Below are positions 7,744 to 14,790 of a DNA stretch of 33,815 bases, in pieces. Within the stretch, counting starts at the first letter, position 1, and the number at the start of each line of letters is the position of its first letter. Origin of the DNA: SSC4 sp964642445 (GTDB taxonomy: Bacteria; Chloroflexota; Anaerolineae; SSC4; Amarolineaceae); the NCBI GenBank assembly GCA_964642445.1, contig CAZXQZ010000020.1, positions 1 through 33,815 of the forward strand, written 5' to 3'. A program made the position numbers and the translations under genes. The notes below the pieces were generated by a model, which saw only the letters and a list, made by a program, of their open reading frames with translations, was not told the DNA's origin and did no database searches.

Positions 7744-8673
7744 ATGAGAAAACGTCCCGCGTCACGCCAATTCGTTCCTGGCGCACACGATTCGCAGCAT
7801 TTTGCCAGCGAAATTCAGTACAGCTTGCAGGTCATCGCCAACCGGCCGCAGCCTGGTCAACCCTGGCGCGATGCCGCCAATCTCCCCTGGGATGATTCGG
7901 TCTTCAGCGCGCGTATGCTCGCCGAGCAGCTTGATCAAAGCCATGGCGCGGGCAGCCGCCGCTTCACCGAGATCGACGCGCAGGTCGCCGTGCTGTGGGA
8001 GGTGCTGCAGCTGACGGAGGGTGCACAGGTGCTGGACGTGACCTGTGGTCCAGGATTGTATGCCCAACGGCTTGCGGCGCGCGGCTGCGACGTCGTGGGT
8101 ATCGACATCAGTCCGGCCGCCATCGCGTATGCCCGGTTCGAGGCCCAGGCGGCGGGTCTGGCGGCGCGGTTGCATTACCAGCAGGCCGATGTTCGCACCG
8201 TGCTGCCCATCCTGGCGGAGGCGACGTTCGACGCGGCGCTCTTTCTCTACGGCCAGGCGTCAGTGTTTACCCCGGCCGAAACCGGCGCGCTGTTCGGGGC
8301 GTGTGCGCGCGCCCTACGGCCGGGCGGTCGGCTGGCCGTGGAGCTCCTGGATTACGACCGCATCGACAAGAAGCCGCACACCTGGTGGTTCACGGGGCAC
8401 GGCGGCCTGTGGGGCGATTTCGAGCACCTCCACCTGGGCGAACGCGAGTGGCACGAAACCGAACAGGCGGTACTCGAGCGGTTCTACGTCATCAACCTGG
8501 AAACCGGCGCTTTGCAGACGTATGGCATCACCGATCAGGCCTATCCCAGCGCCGTGATGCATCAGATGTTAGGCACCGCTGGCTTCCGGCAGGTTGTCGA
8601 CCTGCCGGCCTGGGGTGGACAGGTGAGCCTGTACGACGCCAGCGAATGGATCGTCTACCTGGCGCAGACGTAA
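7744..8673 (+). CDS. Class I SAM-dependent methyltransferase
   Basis: 309 residues. The SAM-binding motif I is VLDVTCGPGLYAQRLAARG with the acidic end of strand 2 in VVGIDISPAAIAYAR. Motifs II/III lie in FDAALFLYGQASVFTP and LRPGGRLAVELLDYDRID. This is the Methyltransf_25/11 type of small-molecule or lipid methyltransferase. The methyl acceptor is not evident. The N-terminal 80 residues carry no recognised domain. No strong Shine-Dalgarno precedes the ATG at 7744. The gene diverges from the peptidase gene and stands alone, with 183 bases before the next gene on the same strand. Confidence 0.85.
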   Translation: MRKRPASRQFVPGAHDSQHFASEIQYSLQVIANRPQPGQPWRDAANLPWDDSVFSARMLAEQLDQSHGAGSRRFTEIDAQVAVLWEVLQLTEGAQVLDVTCGPGLYAQRLAARGCDVVGIDISPAAIAYARFEAQAAGLAARLHYQQADVRTVLPILAEATFDAALFLYGQASVFTPAETGALFGACARALRPGGRLAVELLDYDRIDKKPHTWWFTGHGGLWGDFEHLHLGEREWHETEQAVLERFYVINLETGALQTYGITDQAYPSAVMHQMLGTAGFRQVVDLPAWGGQVSLYDASEWIVYLAQT

Positions 8674-8856
8674 CGAGCGCCATCTTCACGCCGGGCGCGA
8701 CGAAATACCGATTTATCGAGAAGCATCGGGCTGACGACGCGGCGGGGCGTTTGATTCAGTGTACCGGACGCGACACCGGGCCGTTACCCGGCGCAGTGGG
8801 CGCGTAAACAGAGGCTACCGAAGTGCGATTCGGGGTAGGATCATGCAGGGGGATGG

Positions 8857-10473
8857 ATGAAACCACTGGCCTATGATGTGATTGTGGTAGGAGCGGGCAT
8901 CGCCGGCCTCACGGCTGCGGCTTATACGTCCAGAGCTGGCCTGAAGGTGCTTTTGTGCGAGAAAGAAAACAAGACCGGGGGCCTGGTCAATTCATTCGAG
9001 TATAAAGGTTTCGTGTTCGATGGCGGGATCCGAGCCATCGAGAACTCGGGAATCGTCGTTCCTATGCTGCGGCAGTTGGGATTGCATGTCGATTTCCTGC
9101 CCAGCCCTGTCTCGATCGGCATCGGCAAGGACGTGATCTGGGTTGACTCCAAGGATTGCCTGGGGGCGTACCAGGCACTGCTGGAGAAACACTTTCCCGA
9201 GAGTACACAAGATATCGCCAACGTCATGCGCGAAATTGTCAAAATCATGGGCTACATGGACGTGCTCTATGGCATCGACAACCCGCTGTTTCTGGACTTG
9301 AAGAGCAACCCGGGATACGTGTTCAAAAAGATCCTGCCGTGGTCGCTCAAGTACGCCCTGACCGCGCCGAAGATCGCGCGGCTTCAACAGCCGGTGGATG
9401 AGTACCTCGCCAGCATGCTCTCTAACCAGGCGCTGACCGACATAATTGCCCAGCACTTTTTCCAGAAGACCCCGACATCCTTCGCCCTCAGCTACTTCAG
9501 CCTCTACCTCGATTATCGCTACCCCAGGGGAGGCACCGGCACCCTGGCCCAGACTGTGGAACGGTTCGTGCTGGATCACGGCGCCGAAATACGGCTGGAG
9601 ACCCAGATCACGCGCCTTGATCCCGGACGAAAGCTGGTGACAGATGCCGGGGGTCAGGTCTATCGATACAAGACGCTGATCTGGGCCGCTGATCAGAAGA
9701 TGCTCTATCGGATCGTCGATCCGGCATCCCTGCCAAATCCGAAGGCCCAGGCGGACATCGAGGCAAAGAAGGCGGCCCTGGTGGGGAAAGTCGGCGGGGA
9801 TTCGGTGTTGACCACGTATCTCACGGTCGACCTGGACTGCGATTATTTTGCACGTATCGCCAGCCCTCACTTCTTTTACACACCGTCCATCACCGGCCTT
9901 TCCCGAACCCCCCTGGACCAACTGGTCACGGACCATCCACAGGCCGCTACCCGATTCGTCGCAGACTGGCCACGTATCGAGGACTGGCTCAGGCGATACC
10001 TGGACCACACCACGTACGAGATATCGTGTCCTGCGCTGCGCGATCGCGCGCTGGCCCCTGCGGGCAAAACCGGGCTTATCGTCAGCTCGCTGTTCGATTA
10101 TTCCCTGACGAAGCACATCGATGCCCTGGGACGGTATGGTGAGTTCAAGAAGTTGGTGGCGGATCACATGATCCAGGTGCTGGATGCCTCTATCTACCCG
10201 GGGCTCAAGGCCGCGATCATGGATAGTTTCGTGGCAACGCCGCTCACCATGGAGCGGATCGCCGGGAATTCCGAAGGTGCCATTACAGGTTGGGCATTCA
10301 CCAATGACGTCATGCCGGCGGTGCGCAGTTTACCCGGTGTGGCCAAATCGGTGCTGACGGCGATCCCGGACATTTTCCAGGCAGGGCAGTGGACGTACAG
10401 CCCATCCGGGCTGCCCATTTCTATCCTGACCGGCAAGTTGGCCGCGGACCGGGCCCTCAAGAACCTGGGGTGA
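8857..10473 (+). CDS. FAD-dependent oxidoreductase, phytoene desaturase/carotenoid isomerase-like
   Basis: 538 residues. The dinucleotide-binding motif is at the N-terminus (DVIVVGAGIAGLTAAAYTSRAG, then LLCEKENKTGGLVNSFEYKGFVFDGG), the standard opening of the CrtI/CrtISO flavoprotein family. The C-terminal flavin-binding segment includes WTYSPSGLPISILTGKLAA. Relatives desaturate or isomerise carotenoids or saturate prenyl chains. No carotenoid synthesis genes are nearby, so the substrate is open. The ATG at 8857 follows CAGGGGG closely. Its last 17 bases overlap the end of the opposite-strand SDR gene. With the SDR and SnoaL-like genes it forms a redox-type cluster, though not one operon. Confidence 0.85.
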   Translation: MKPLAYDVIVVGAGIAGLTAAAYTSRAGLKVLLCEKENKTGGLVNSFEYKGFVFDGGIRAIENSGIVVPMLRQLGLHVDFLPSPVSIGIGKDVIWVDSKDCLGAYQALLEKHFPESTQDIANVMREIVKIMGYMDVLYGIDNPLFLDLKSNPGYVFKKILPWSLKYALTAPKIARLQQPVDEYLASMLSNQALTDIIAQHFFQKTPTSFALSYFSLYLDYRYPRGGTGTLAQTVERFVLDHGAEIRLETQITRLDPGRKLVTDAGGQVYRYKTLIWAADQKMLYRIVDPASLPNPKAQADIEAKKAALVGKVGGDSVLTTYLTVDLDCDYFARIASPHFFYTPSITGLSRTPLDQLVTDHPQAATRFVADWPRIEDWLRRYLDHTTYEISCPALRDRALAPAGKTGLIVSSLFDYSLTKHIDALGRYGEFKKLVADHMIQVLDASIYPGLKAAIMDSFVATPLTMERIAGNSEGAITGWAFTNDVMPAVRSLPGVAKSVLTAIPDIFQAGQWTYSPSGLPISILTGKLAADRALKNLG

Positions 10474-11386
10474 GTCCGGTCAGTCGCAGGCTTGCATCCC
10501 AAACCTGGTGGCCCAGGGCGCGGTCGAGGGCTGGCGCGGCCGGTTTTTCATCGATGGTCAGATGAAAGAAGTGGCCGCTCACGTCGGCCATTTCGGGTGC
10601 AGCCGCCAGGTAGTACAACGCCTCGCCGGAGATGGTCGCATCCTTGAGCATATGCCAGGTCACGTGGCGCTGGAACCAGCGGTACAGCGGCCCATTGTTC
10701 ATGCCGATATTCGTCTTCACATCGCCCGGATGCATGGCATTGATGGTGACGCCAGTGCCCCGCAGCCGGTCAGCGAATTCCCACGTGGTCAGCAGTTGGG
10801 CAACCTTGGATGCGCCATAGCCCCGGTATCCGTTGTAGTGCCTATGTTCCCAGTTCAGGTCATTCAGATCGAGCCCGTCGAACCGGTGACCTTCAGAATT
10901 TACCTGGAGGATACGCGCCGGCGCACTCTGCTGCAGTCGCTCGAGCAGGAGATGCGTGAGAAGAAACGGGGCCAGGTGATTCACACCGAAGACCGTCTCG
11001 AAACCATCCTTTGTCGTGGTCCGCGTCGTAGAAAACAGGCCAGCTGAATTGATCAGAACGTCAATCCGGGGATAATCGCGCAGGAGAATCTCGGCCGCTT
11101 GCCGGACAGCCGCCAGGTCACTGAAATCGGCGACGACAATCTCGACCGGCACGCTGGTGCGCGCCACAAGCTCCTTGCGTACATCTTCAGCTTTGCCGCG
11201 GTTCCGGCAGACCATGACGATGTGGGCACCGGCGCGGGCAAGACGTCGGATGGCCGCCAGCCCCACACCCGACGTTGATCCCGAAACGACACAGACCTGT
11301 CCGGCCATTGACACGTTGGTTGTCTTCTGGCTGACCTGGCGGTTCCGGATGAACATGAGTTCGTCCGGCAGCTTGAATACGGGCAT
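10457..11386 (-). CDS. Short-chain dehydrogenase/reductase
   Basis: 309 residues of the classical/extended SDR fold. The cofactor loop is VVSGSTSGVGLAAIRRLARAG (TGxxxGxG type, with Ser for the first Thr) followed by MVCRNRGKAEDV, whose Arg suggests NADP(H). NSAG appears in INSAGLFS and the catalytic tetrad YxxxK in YRGYGASKVAQ. The closest general pattern is the retinol-dehydrogenase/WWOX-like SDRs. The start at 11386 (MPVFKLPDELMF) has AGAGG five bases upstream. The SnoaL-like gene ends 11 bases upstream on the same strand, so they form an operon. Its 3' end overlaps the convergent FAD gene by 17 bases. Confidence 0.88.
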   Translation of the reverse strand: MPVFKLPDELMFIRNRQVSQKTTNVSMAGQVCVVSGSTSGVGLAAIRRLARAGAHIVMVCRNRGKAEDVRKELVARTSVPVEIVVADFSDLAAVRQAAEILLRDYPRIDVLINSAGLFSTTRTTTKDGFETVFGVNHLAPFLLTHLLLERLQQSAPARILQVNSEGHRFDGLDLNDLNWEHRHYNGYRGYGASKVAQLLTTWEFADRLRGTGVTINAMHPGDVKTNIGMNNGPLYRWFQRHVTWHMLKDATISGEALYYLAAAPEMADVSGHFFHLTIDEKPAAPALDRALGHQVWDASLRLTGLTPGS

Positions 11387-11397
11387 GGGTGCCTCTT

Positions 11398-11892
11398 CTA
11401 ACCAAAGACTTTTCGTATGAATGAGCGATAGCGTTTTTTGAGTAGGGGGATCCCGTTGATGATGTCTCCCCATAAGTCAAAATAATCGCGTTGGGCAATG
11501 ATCCTGCCGTCCTCATGGAGGGTGAGCTTGGTGCTGCCATAAACGGGCGTGGGGGGATACTTCGTGAACGCCATCGTCATGATCCAATCCATGAGGATGA
11601 CATTGGAGTCCTGGGCGATGGAGAGAATATCCATGTGAATGCTTTGACACCGCTCTACCAGGCGTTCGCAGAGGCCGACGAATTCTTTGATCCCTTCGAT
11701 GCGTTGGATAGAATCCTGGAAAACCACGTCGGGGTGATAATACGGATAGATATGAGACCAGTCGGGTTTGCCGCTGGTGTTATAGGTCCTCGACCATAAC
11801 TCCTTGACGGTGTGGACGTCCAGTGTCCTGAGGGGGCTGCTTTGTGTATCCTCAAAACCCTGTGAGCCAGGGATCGTGTCGTTTTCTTCCAT
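11398..11892 (-). CDS. SnoaL/NTF2-like fold protein
   Basis: 164 residues. The pattern ELWSRTYNTSGKPDWSHIYPYYHPDVVFQDSIQRIEG is typical of the SnoaL-like/nuclear-transport-factor-2-like superfamily (small cone-shaped barrels used as cyclases, isomerases or binding proteins). The later DWIMTMAF...STKLTLHEDGRIIAQRDYFDLWG supplies the remaining sheet. Whether it is an enzyme cannot be decided. The start MEENDTIP at 11892 is preceded by GGAGACGAGG. A longer frame from 11961 is excluded because it would begin upstream of the predicted transcription start. It is the first gene of an operon with the SDR gene, suggesting a shared substrate. Confidence 0.78.
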   Translation of the reverse strand: MEENDTIPGSQGFEDTQSSPLRTLDVHTVKELWSRTYNTSGKPDWSHIYPYYHPDVVFQDSIQRIEGIKEFVGLCERLVERCQSIHMDILSIAQDSNVILMDWIMTMAFTKYPPTPVYGSTKLTLHEDGRIIAQRDYFDLWGDIINGIPLLKKRYRSFIRKVFG

Positions 11893-11959
11893 GCGCCTCG
11901 TCTCCAAGAGTCTGCTGTGCTCATGAGCGAACCCACATGAGCGCCACAGGCGGGTTGTC

Positions 11960-11988
11960 ATTATACTCAGCGATTGCGACTCTGTCTA
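11960..11988 (-). promoter_or_regulatory. Promoter of the SnoaL-like/SDR operon
   Basis: Minus strand: TAGACA (11983-11988, one mismatch) and a perfect TATAAT (11960-11965) with a 17-base spacer. The predicted start near 11953 gives a leader of about 60 bases and excludes the upstream translation start at 11961. Confidence 0.7.
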
Positions 11989-12029
11989 GCGTGTAGGGTA
12001 CAGCTTCCCAGCCATGAATCACACTCATC

Positions 12030-12054
12030 GGCGAGAAATCCGAAGGGTCTCGCC
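12030..12054. other. 7-bp hairpin containing the CCGAAGGGTCT word
   Basis: GGCGAGA (12030-12036) and TCTCGCC (12048-12054) are perfect complements around an 11-base loop. The loop and 3' arm include CCGAAGGGTCT, which recurs in the inverted repeat at 22552-22568. It lies 21 bases upstream of a -35 element. Confidence 0.5.
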
Positions 12055-12075
12055 TCATCCTGGCCGCGCCGTGCG

Positions 12076-12104
12076 TTGGAGAACACGACAGGTCGTGTTA
12101 TAAT
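12076..12104 (+). promoter_or_regulatory. Promoter of the DUF1786 gene, with extended -10
   Basis: TTGGAG (12076-12081), 17 bases, then TATAAT (12099-12104) preceded by TGT, giving the extended -10 form TGTTATAAT. The predicted start near 12111 would give an unusually long structured leader of about 260 bases before the gene at 12371. The stretch GTCGTGTTATAATC recurs at 22620-22633. Confidence 0.65.
12082..12099. promoter_or_regulatory. Palindrome inside the promoter spacer, possible operator
   Basis: AACACGA (12082-12088) and TCGTGTT (12093-12099) form a perfect inverted repeat around CAGG. It fills the space between the -35 and -10 elements, a usual place for repressor binding. The binding protein is unknown. 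Confidence 0.5.
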
Positions 12105-12139
12105 CCGAAACGTACACCATTCGCCTGTCTGAGGCGGCG

Positions 12140-12279
12140 AAAAAGAATAACTTCCGGCATTATGGCTGGAATTCGCCGCTCCGAAGGCGATGGCGGTTGC
12201 ACAGTTGCCATCTTTTGGAAAGATGGCAACTGTGCAACCGCCAAATTCGATCAAAAAAGCACGGGAAGTTGTTCTTTTT
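12140..12279. repeat. Outer inverted repeat enclosing the 25-bp hairpin
   Basis: AAAAAGAATAACTTCC (12140-12155) pairs with GGAAGTTGTTCTTTTT (12264-12279); the only imperfect pair would be a G-U wobble in RNA. It encloses the perfect hairpin at 12191-12243. The nested arrangement could be a folded mRNA leader or a small transposon-like (MITE-type) element with terminal inverted repeats. Confidence 0.55.
12191..12243. repeat. Perfect 25-bp inverted repeat with a 3-base loop
   Basis: Positions 12191-12215 are exactly complementary to 12219-12243, around TGG. The arms begin TGGCGGTTGCACAG and end at CCATCTTT. There is no T-run after it on either strand, so it is not a standard intrinsic terminator. 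It sits in the predicted leader of the DUF1786 gene. Confidence 0.9.
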
Positions 12280-12370
12280 GCGAGCCCTGAGGACCATCAC
12301 GTCTGGAACCGGGTACCGCCGGCAAGCGCGGAGCCCATTCTTTCACGGACACTGACCGGGAGCGTATGCC

Positions 12371-13495
12371 ATGCAAATCCTGTCCGTCGACATCGGCACC
12401 GGCACGCAGGACATTTTGCTTTTCGACAGCACGCGTGATCCAGAAAATTACCTCAAGCTGGTGATGCCATCACCCACCCTGCTGGCTGCACGACAGATTG
12501 AACGGGCCACGCAGGCTCGACAGCCGCTCCTGCTCACGGGGGTCACCATGGGAGGAGGCCCGAGCACGTGGGCGACTGAGGCGCACCACCGCGCTGCCCT
12601 GCCGATCTGGGCGACGGTGGACGCGGCACGCAGCTTCAACGATGACCTGGACGCCGTCCAGAAGGACCTGGGCATCACGATCATTGGCGAGGAAGAAGCG
12701 ACCCAGCTTGCAGCCAGCATTCACCTCACCCACGTGACGTTCAGGGATTTCGATTTTTCCACGTTACGGCAGGCGTTTGGGGCATTTGGTGTGGCGCTTC
12801 AGCCGGACGCGGTGGCAATTGCCGTCTTCGATCATGGCAACGCACCACCTGCCGTCAGTGACCGCCAGTTCCGGCTCGATTACCTGGCCGCACGGCTGCT
12901 GGACAGCCAGCGCCTGTCCACTTTTGCGTTTCATGCGGGTGACGTGCCATCGATCATGACCCGTCTGCAAGCGGTCGTCGCGAGTGCGACGGACGTGGAC
13001 GTTCCTGTAGTGGTGATGGACACCGCACCGGCAGCGATCCTGGGCGCCCAAGAGGATACCACCGTCCGGGCGATGGACGACGCTCTCATCGTCAATGTGG
13101 GCAATTTTCACTGCCTGGCTTTTCAGTACCGCAATGGTCACGTTGCGCGTCTCTTCGAGCATCACACCGGTCTGTTGGACCAGGCCGGTCTTGAGAAATG
13201 GCTGATTGCCCTGGCCGACGGCAGTATCAGCCACCAGCTCGTTTTCGCCGAACATGGCCACGGCGCGCTGCTCATCGACCGCGAGCCGGTGCCGCTGACG
13301 CGGGTCGCGGTGACTGGTCCGCGGCGCGCGCTGCTCAAATCGTCATCGCTTCCCATTTACTTTGCCGTTCCACATGGTGACCAGATGCTGGCTGGCTGTT
13401 TTGGCCTGTTGCGCGCCTGCGCAGACCTTTTTCCGGCCTGGGGCGCCGAAATCAGCCAGGCTTTGGACGCCAGCCAGGGTGCCAGCTTGTGGTAA
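12371..13495 (+). CDS. DUF1786 (COG4012-like) protein with actin/sugar-kinase type ATP-binding start
   Basis: 374 residues. The N-terminus MQILSVDIGTGTQDILLFDS is the phosphate-1 loop of the acetate/sugar-kinase/Hsp70/actin fold. TGVTMGGGPSTWA, IIGEEEA and VPVVVMDTAPAAILGA fit DUF1786 proteins, first described from archaea and sometimes mislabelled as pyruvate formate-lyase activating enzymes. There is no radical SAM cysteine motif, so that label would be wrong here. The role is unknown; a role in activating or repairing a partner enzyme is only a guess. The likely promoter is 260 bases upstream, with a strongly folded leader between. A flavin reductase gene begins 26 bases after its stop. 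Confidence 0.75.
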   Translation: MQILSVDIGTGTQDILLFDSTRDPENYLKLVMPSPTLLAARQIERATQARQPLLLTGVTMGGGPSTWATEAHHRAALPIWATVDAARSFNDDLDAVQKDLGITIIGEEEATQLAASIHLTHVTFRDFDFSTLRQAFGAFGVALQPDAVAIAVFDHGNAPPAVSDRQFRLDYLAARLLDSQRLSTFAFHAGDVPSIMTRLQAVVASATDVDVPVVVMDTAPAAILGAQEDTTVRAMDDALIVNVGNFHCLAFQYRNGHVARLFEHHTGLLDQAGLEKWLIALADGSISHQLVFAEHGHGALLIDREPVPLTRVAVTGPRRALLKSSSLPIYFAVPHGDQMLAGCFGLLRACADLFPAWGAEISQALDASQGASLW

Positions 13496-13521
13496 GAATA
13501 ACTCACCAAGAGGAGAAAACC

Positions 13522-14022
13522 GTGAATGACTACGAATTGACGGGAACTCGCATCGAGGTGCTGCGACGCATTCCCTATGGAATTCACATCATCACCACCC
13601 GCGATGCCACCGGACTGCACGCCGCAACCGTGAGCTGGGTCATGCAGACTTCGTTCGAGCCCACGCGGATGGCGGTTGCGTTGCGAACACCGTCACGCAT
13701 CCTGCAGCACATCGCTGCCAGCCGCGTATTTGCACTGAACTTGCTGGCCCGTGGGCAAGAAGACATGGTGCAGATGTTCTTTCAGTATACGACTGCTGGC
13801 TTCGAGGAGAGCACATGCCACGGTTTTCGCTGCCGTCCCGGTGAAACGGCCTGTCCTCTGTTCGTCGAGGCGGCGGCGTGGATCGAATGTGCCAACGTAC
13901 ACGCACTGGATAACCTGGGGGACCACACCGTGCTCGTGGGTGACGTCGTCGAAGCGGGCATGCGGGCCGAAGCGGCACCCCCACTGGTGCTCCATGAGTC
14001 TCCCTGGTCCTACGGCGGTTGA
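13522..14022 (+). CDS. Flavin reductase-like, FMN-binding split-barrel protein
   Basis: 166 residues. The pattern IPYGIHIITTRDATGLHAATVSWVMQTSFEPTRMAVALRTPSRILQHIAASRVFALNLLARGQ is that of the flavin_reduct family, small dimers that bind FMN and reduce it with NAD(P)H or act as FMN oxidoreductases. The start is taken as the GTG at 13522, six bases after AGGAG; the ATG at 13489 overlaps the upstream gene and lacks a site. It is probably co-transcribed with the DUF1786 gene. Cysteines in the second half (CHGFRCRPGETACP) are notable: three within a short loop, possibly redox-active or metal-binding. Its partner enzyme is not evident. Confidence 0.85.
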   Translation: MNDYELTGTRIEVLRRIPYGIHIITTRDATGLHAATVSWVMQTSFEPTRMAVALRTPSRILQHIAASRVFALNLLARGQEDMVQMFFQYTTAGFEESTCHGFRCRPGETACPLFVEAAAWIECANVHALDNLGDHTVLVGDVVEAGMRAEAAPPLVLHESPWSYGG

Positions 14023-14060
14023 CCACCAACCGACCGCTGCGCAGGACACGGTCGGGGCAT

Positions 14061-14098
14061 AAAAACGCAGGTGAAGCCTGCTTCAGGCTCACCTGCGT
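14061..14098 (-). terminator. Intrinsic terminator of the mevalonate operon
   Basis: Minus strand: a stem of about 14 bp (ACGCAGGTGAGCCT against its complement, with one bulged base) and a five-base loop is followed by TTTTTA. It lies 56 bases beyond the DUF35 gene stop. The T-run is on the minus side only, so it would not stop plus-strand transcripts as efficiently. Confidence 0.85.
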
Positions 14099-14153
14099 CG
14101 ACAAATTTCAAGGTGGTTCTGCGAGGCGTCAGGCCCCGGGTCTTGGTGGAACT

Positions 14154-14570
14154 TTACACTGCCGCTGCGCTGGCCGGCACCAAACGCGGGCGGAACTTGT
14201 ACCCGTAGATGATGATCCCTTCCGGTCCCTCTTCGGTCAACTTGCGCGTGACCATTTCCACCGGCATGCCGATTTGTACTTCATCGGCATCGCAGTCGGT
14301 CATCTGCGCCGTGACCATTGGACCCTCCAGCAGCTTGACGAGAGCCACGGTATAGGGCAGGAAGTCTTCGAAACCCGCCGGTGCATCGTACATCGTGGTG
14401 AATGAATAGATTTCACCCAGGCCACTGAGCTGGTTCAGGTTATGTGCCGGTTCGGCACAATGCGGACAGGTATCACGCGGCGGAAAGATCGCTTTGCCGC
14501 ACGCATCACACACTTCGCCGATCAAACTATAGCGCTGGCGCCGTGTACGCCAATTTCGTGCAACGCCCAT
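14154..14570 (-). CDS. DUF35 zinc-ribbon/OB-fold protein, acyl-CoA-linked partner of thiolase and HMG-CoA synthase
   Basis: 138 residues. An N-terminal helix leads into a rubredoxin-like zinc ribbon with four cysteines (CDACGKAIFPPRDTCPHC, about 21-38) and then an OB-fold (GEIYSFTTMYDAPAGFEDFLPYTVALVKL...). In archaea this protein family bridges acetoacetyl-CoA thiolase and HMG-CoA synthase in one complex that shares a CoA site, so that the unfavourable thiolase product is passed on. Both partners are encoded directly upstream on the same strand, which makes the same role likely. It is 220 bases from the thiolase gene and has its own possible promoter, so its dose may be set separately. Confidence 0.88.
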   Translation of the reverse strand: MGVARNWRTRRQRYSLIGEVCDACGKAIFPPRDTCPHCAEPAHNLNQLSGLGEIYSFTTMYDAPAGFEDFLPYTVALVKLLEGPMVTAQMTDCDADEVQIGMPVEMVTRKLTEEGPEGIIIYGYKFRPRLVPASAAAV

Positions 14571-14686
14571 GATGAAAAAACCCCCAACGATAACATTGAC
14601 ATGAATAGCGTTTGTGATTGTGGCTGGCGGCTATCACGACCCTGTGATCGGCCCACGGGAACCTCTTCAACCACACATTCCTTATC

Positions 14687-14695
14687 ATTATACCA
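14687..14695 (-). promoter_or_regulatory. Extended -10 promoter candidate of the DUF35 gene
   Basis: Minus strand TGGTATAAT is a perfect extended -10 element in the 220-base gap between the thiolase and DUF35 genes. The wider stretch CTGTGGTATAAT is repeated before the HMG-CoA reductase gene. No good -35 is seen; the leader would be about 110 bases. Confidence 0.45.
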
Positions 14696-14790
14696 CAGGT
14701 ATTATCTCAAAATCTATCAGTATTGCAGCCAGACAGCCGGCTTGATAGCTTTTGACAGTTTGCGAACGGTTGCAGCAGCCTGTTTCGGCC

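Noticed and set aside
8992..10167. Minus-strand frame of 391 codons inside the FAD oxidoreductase gene
   Set aside because: No family pattern, no ribosome site, and fully covered by a well-supported gene on the other strand.
12191..12243. Intrinsic terminator
   Set aside because: The stem is strong but no T-run follows on either strand, and no gene ends just before it.
11967..12254. Minus-strand frame of 95 codons in the large gap
   Set aside because: It runs through the hairpin and promoter elements, lacks a ribosome site and matches no family.
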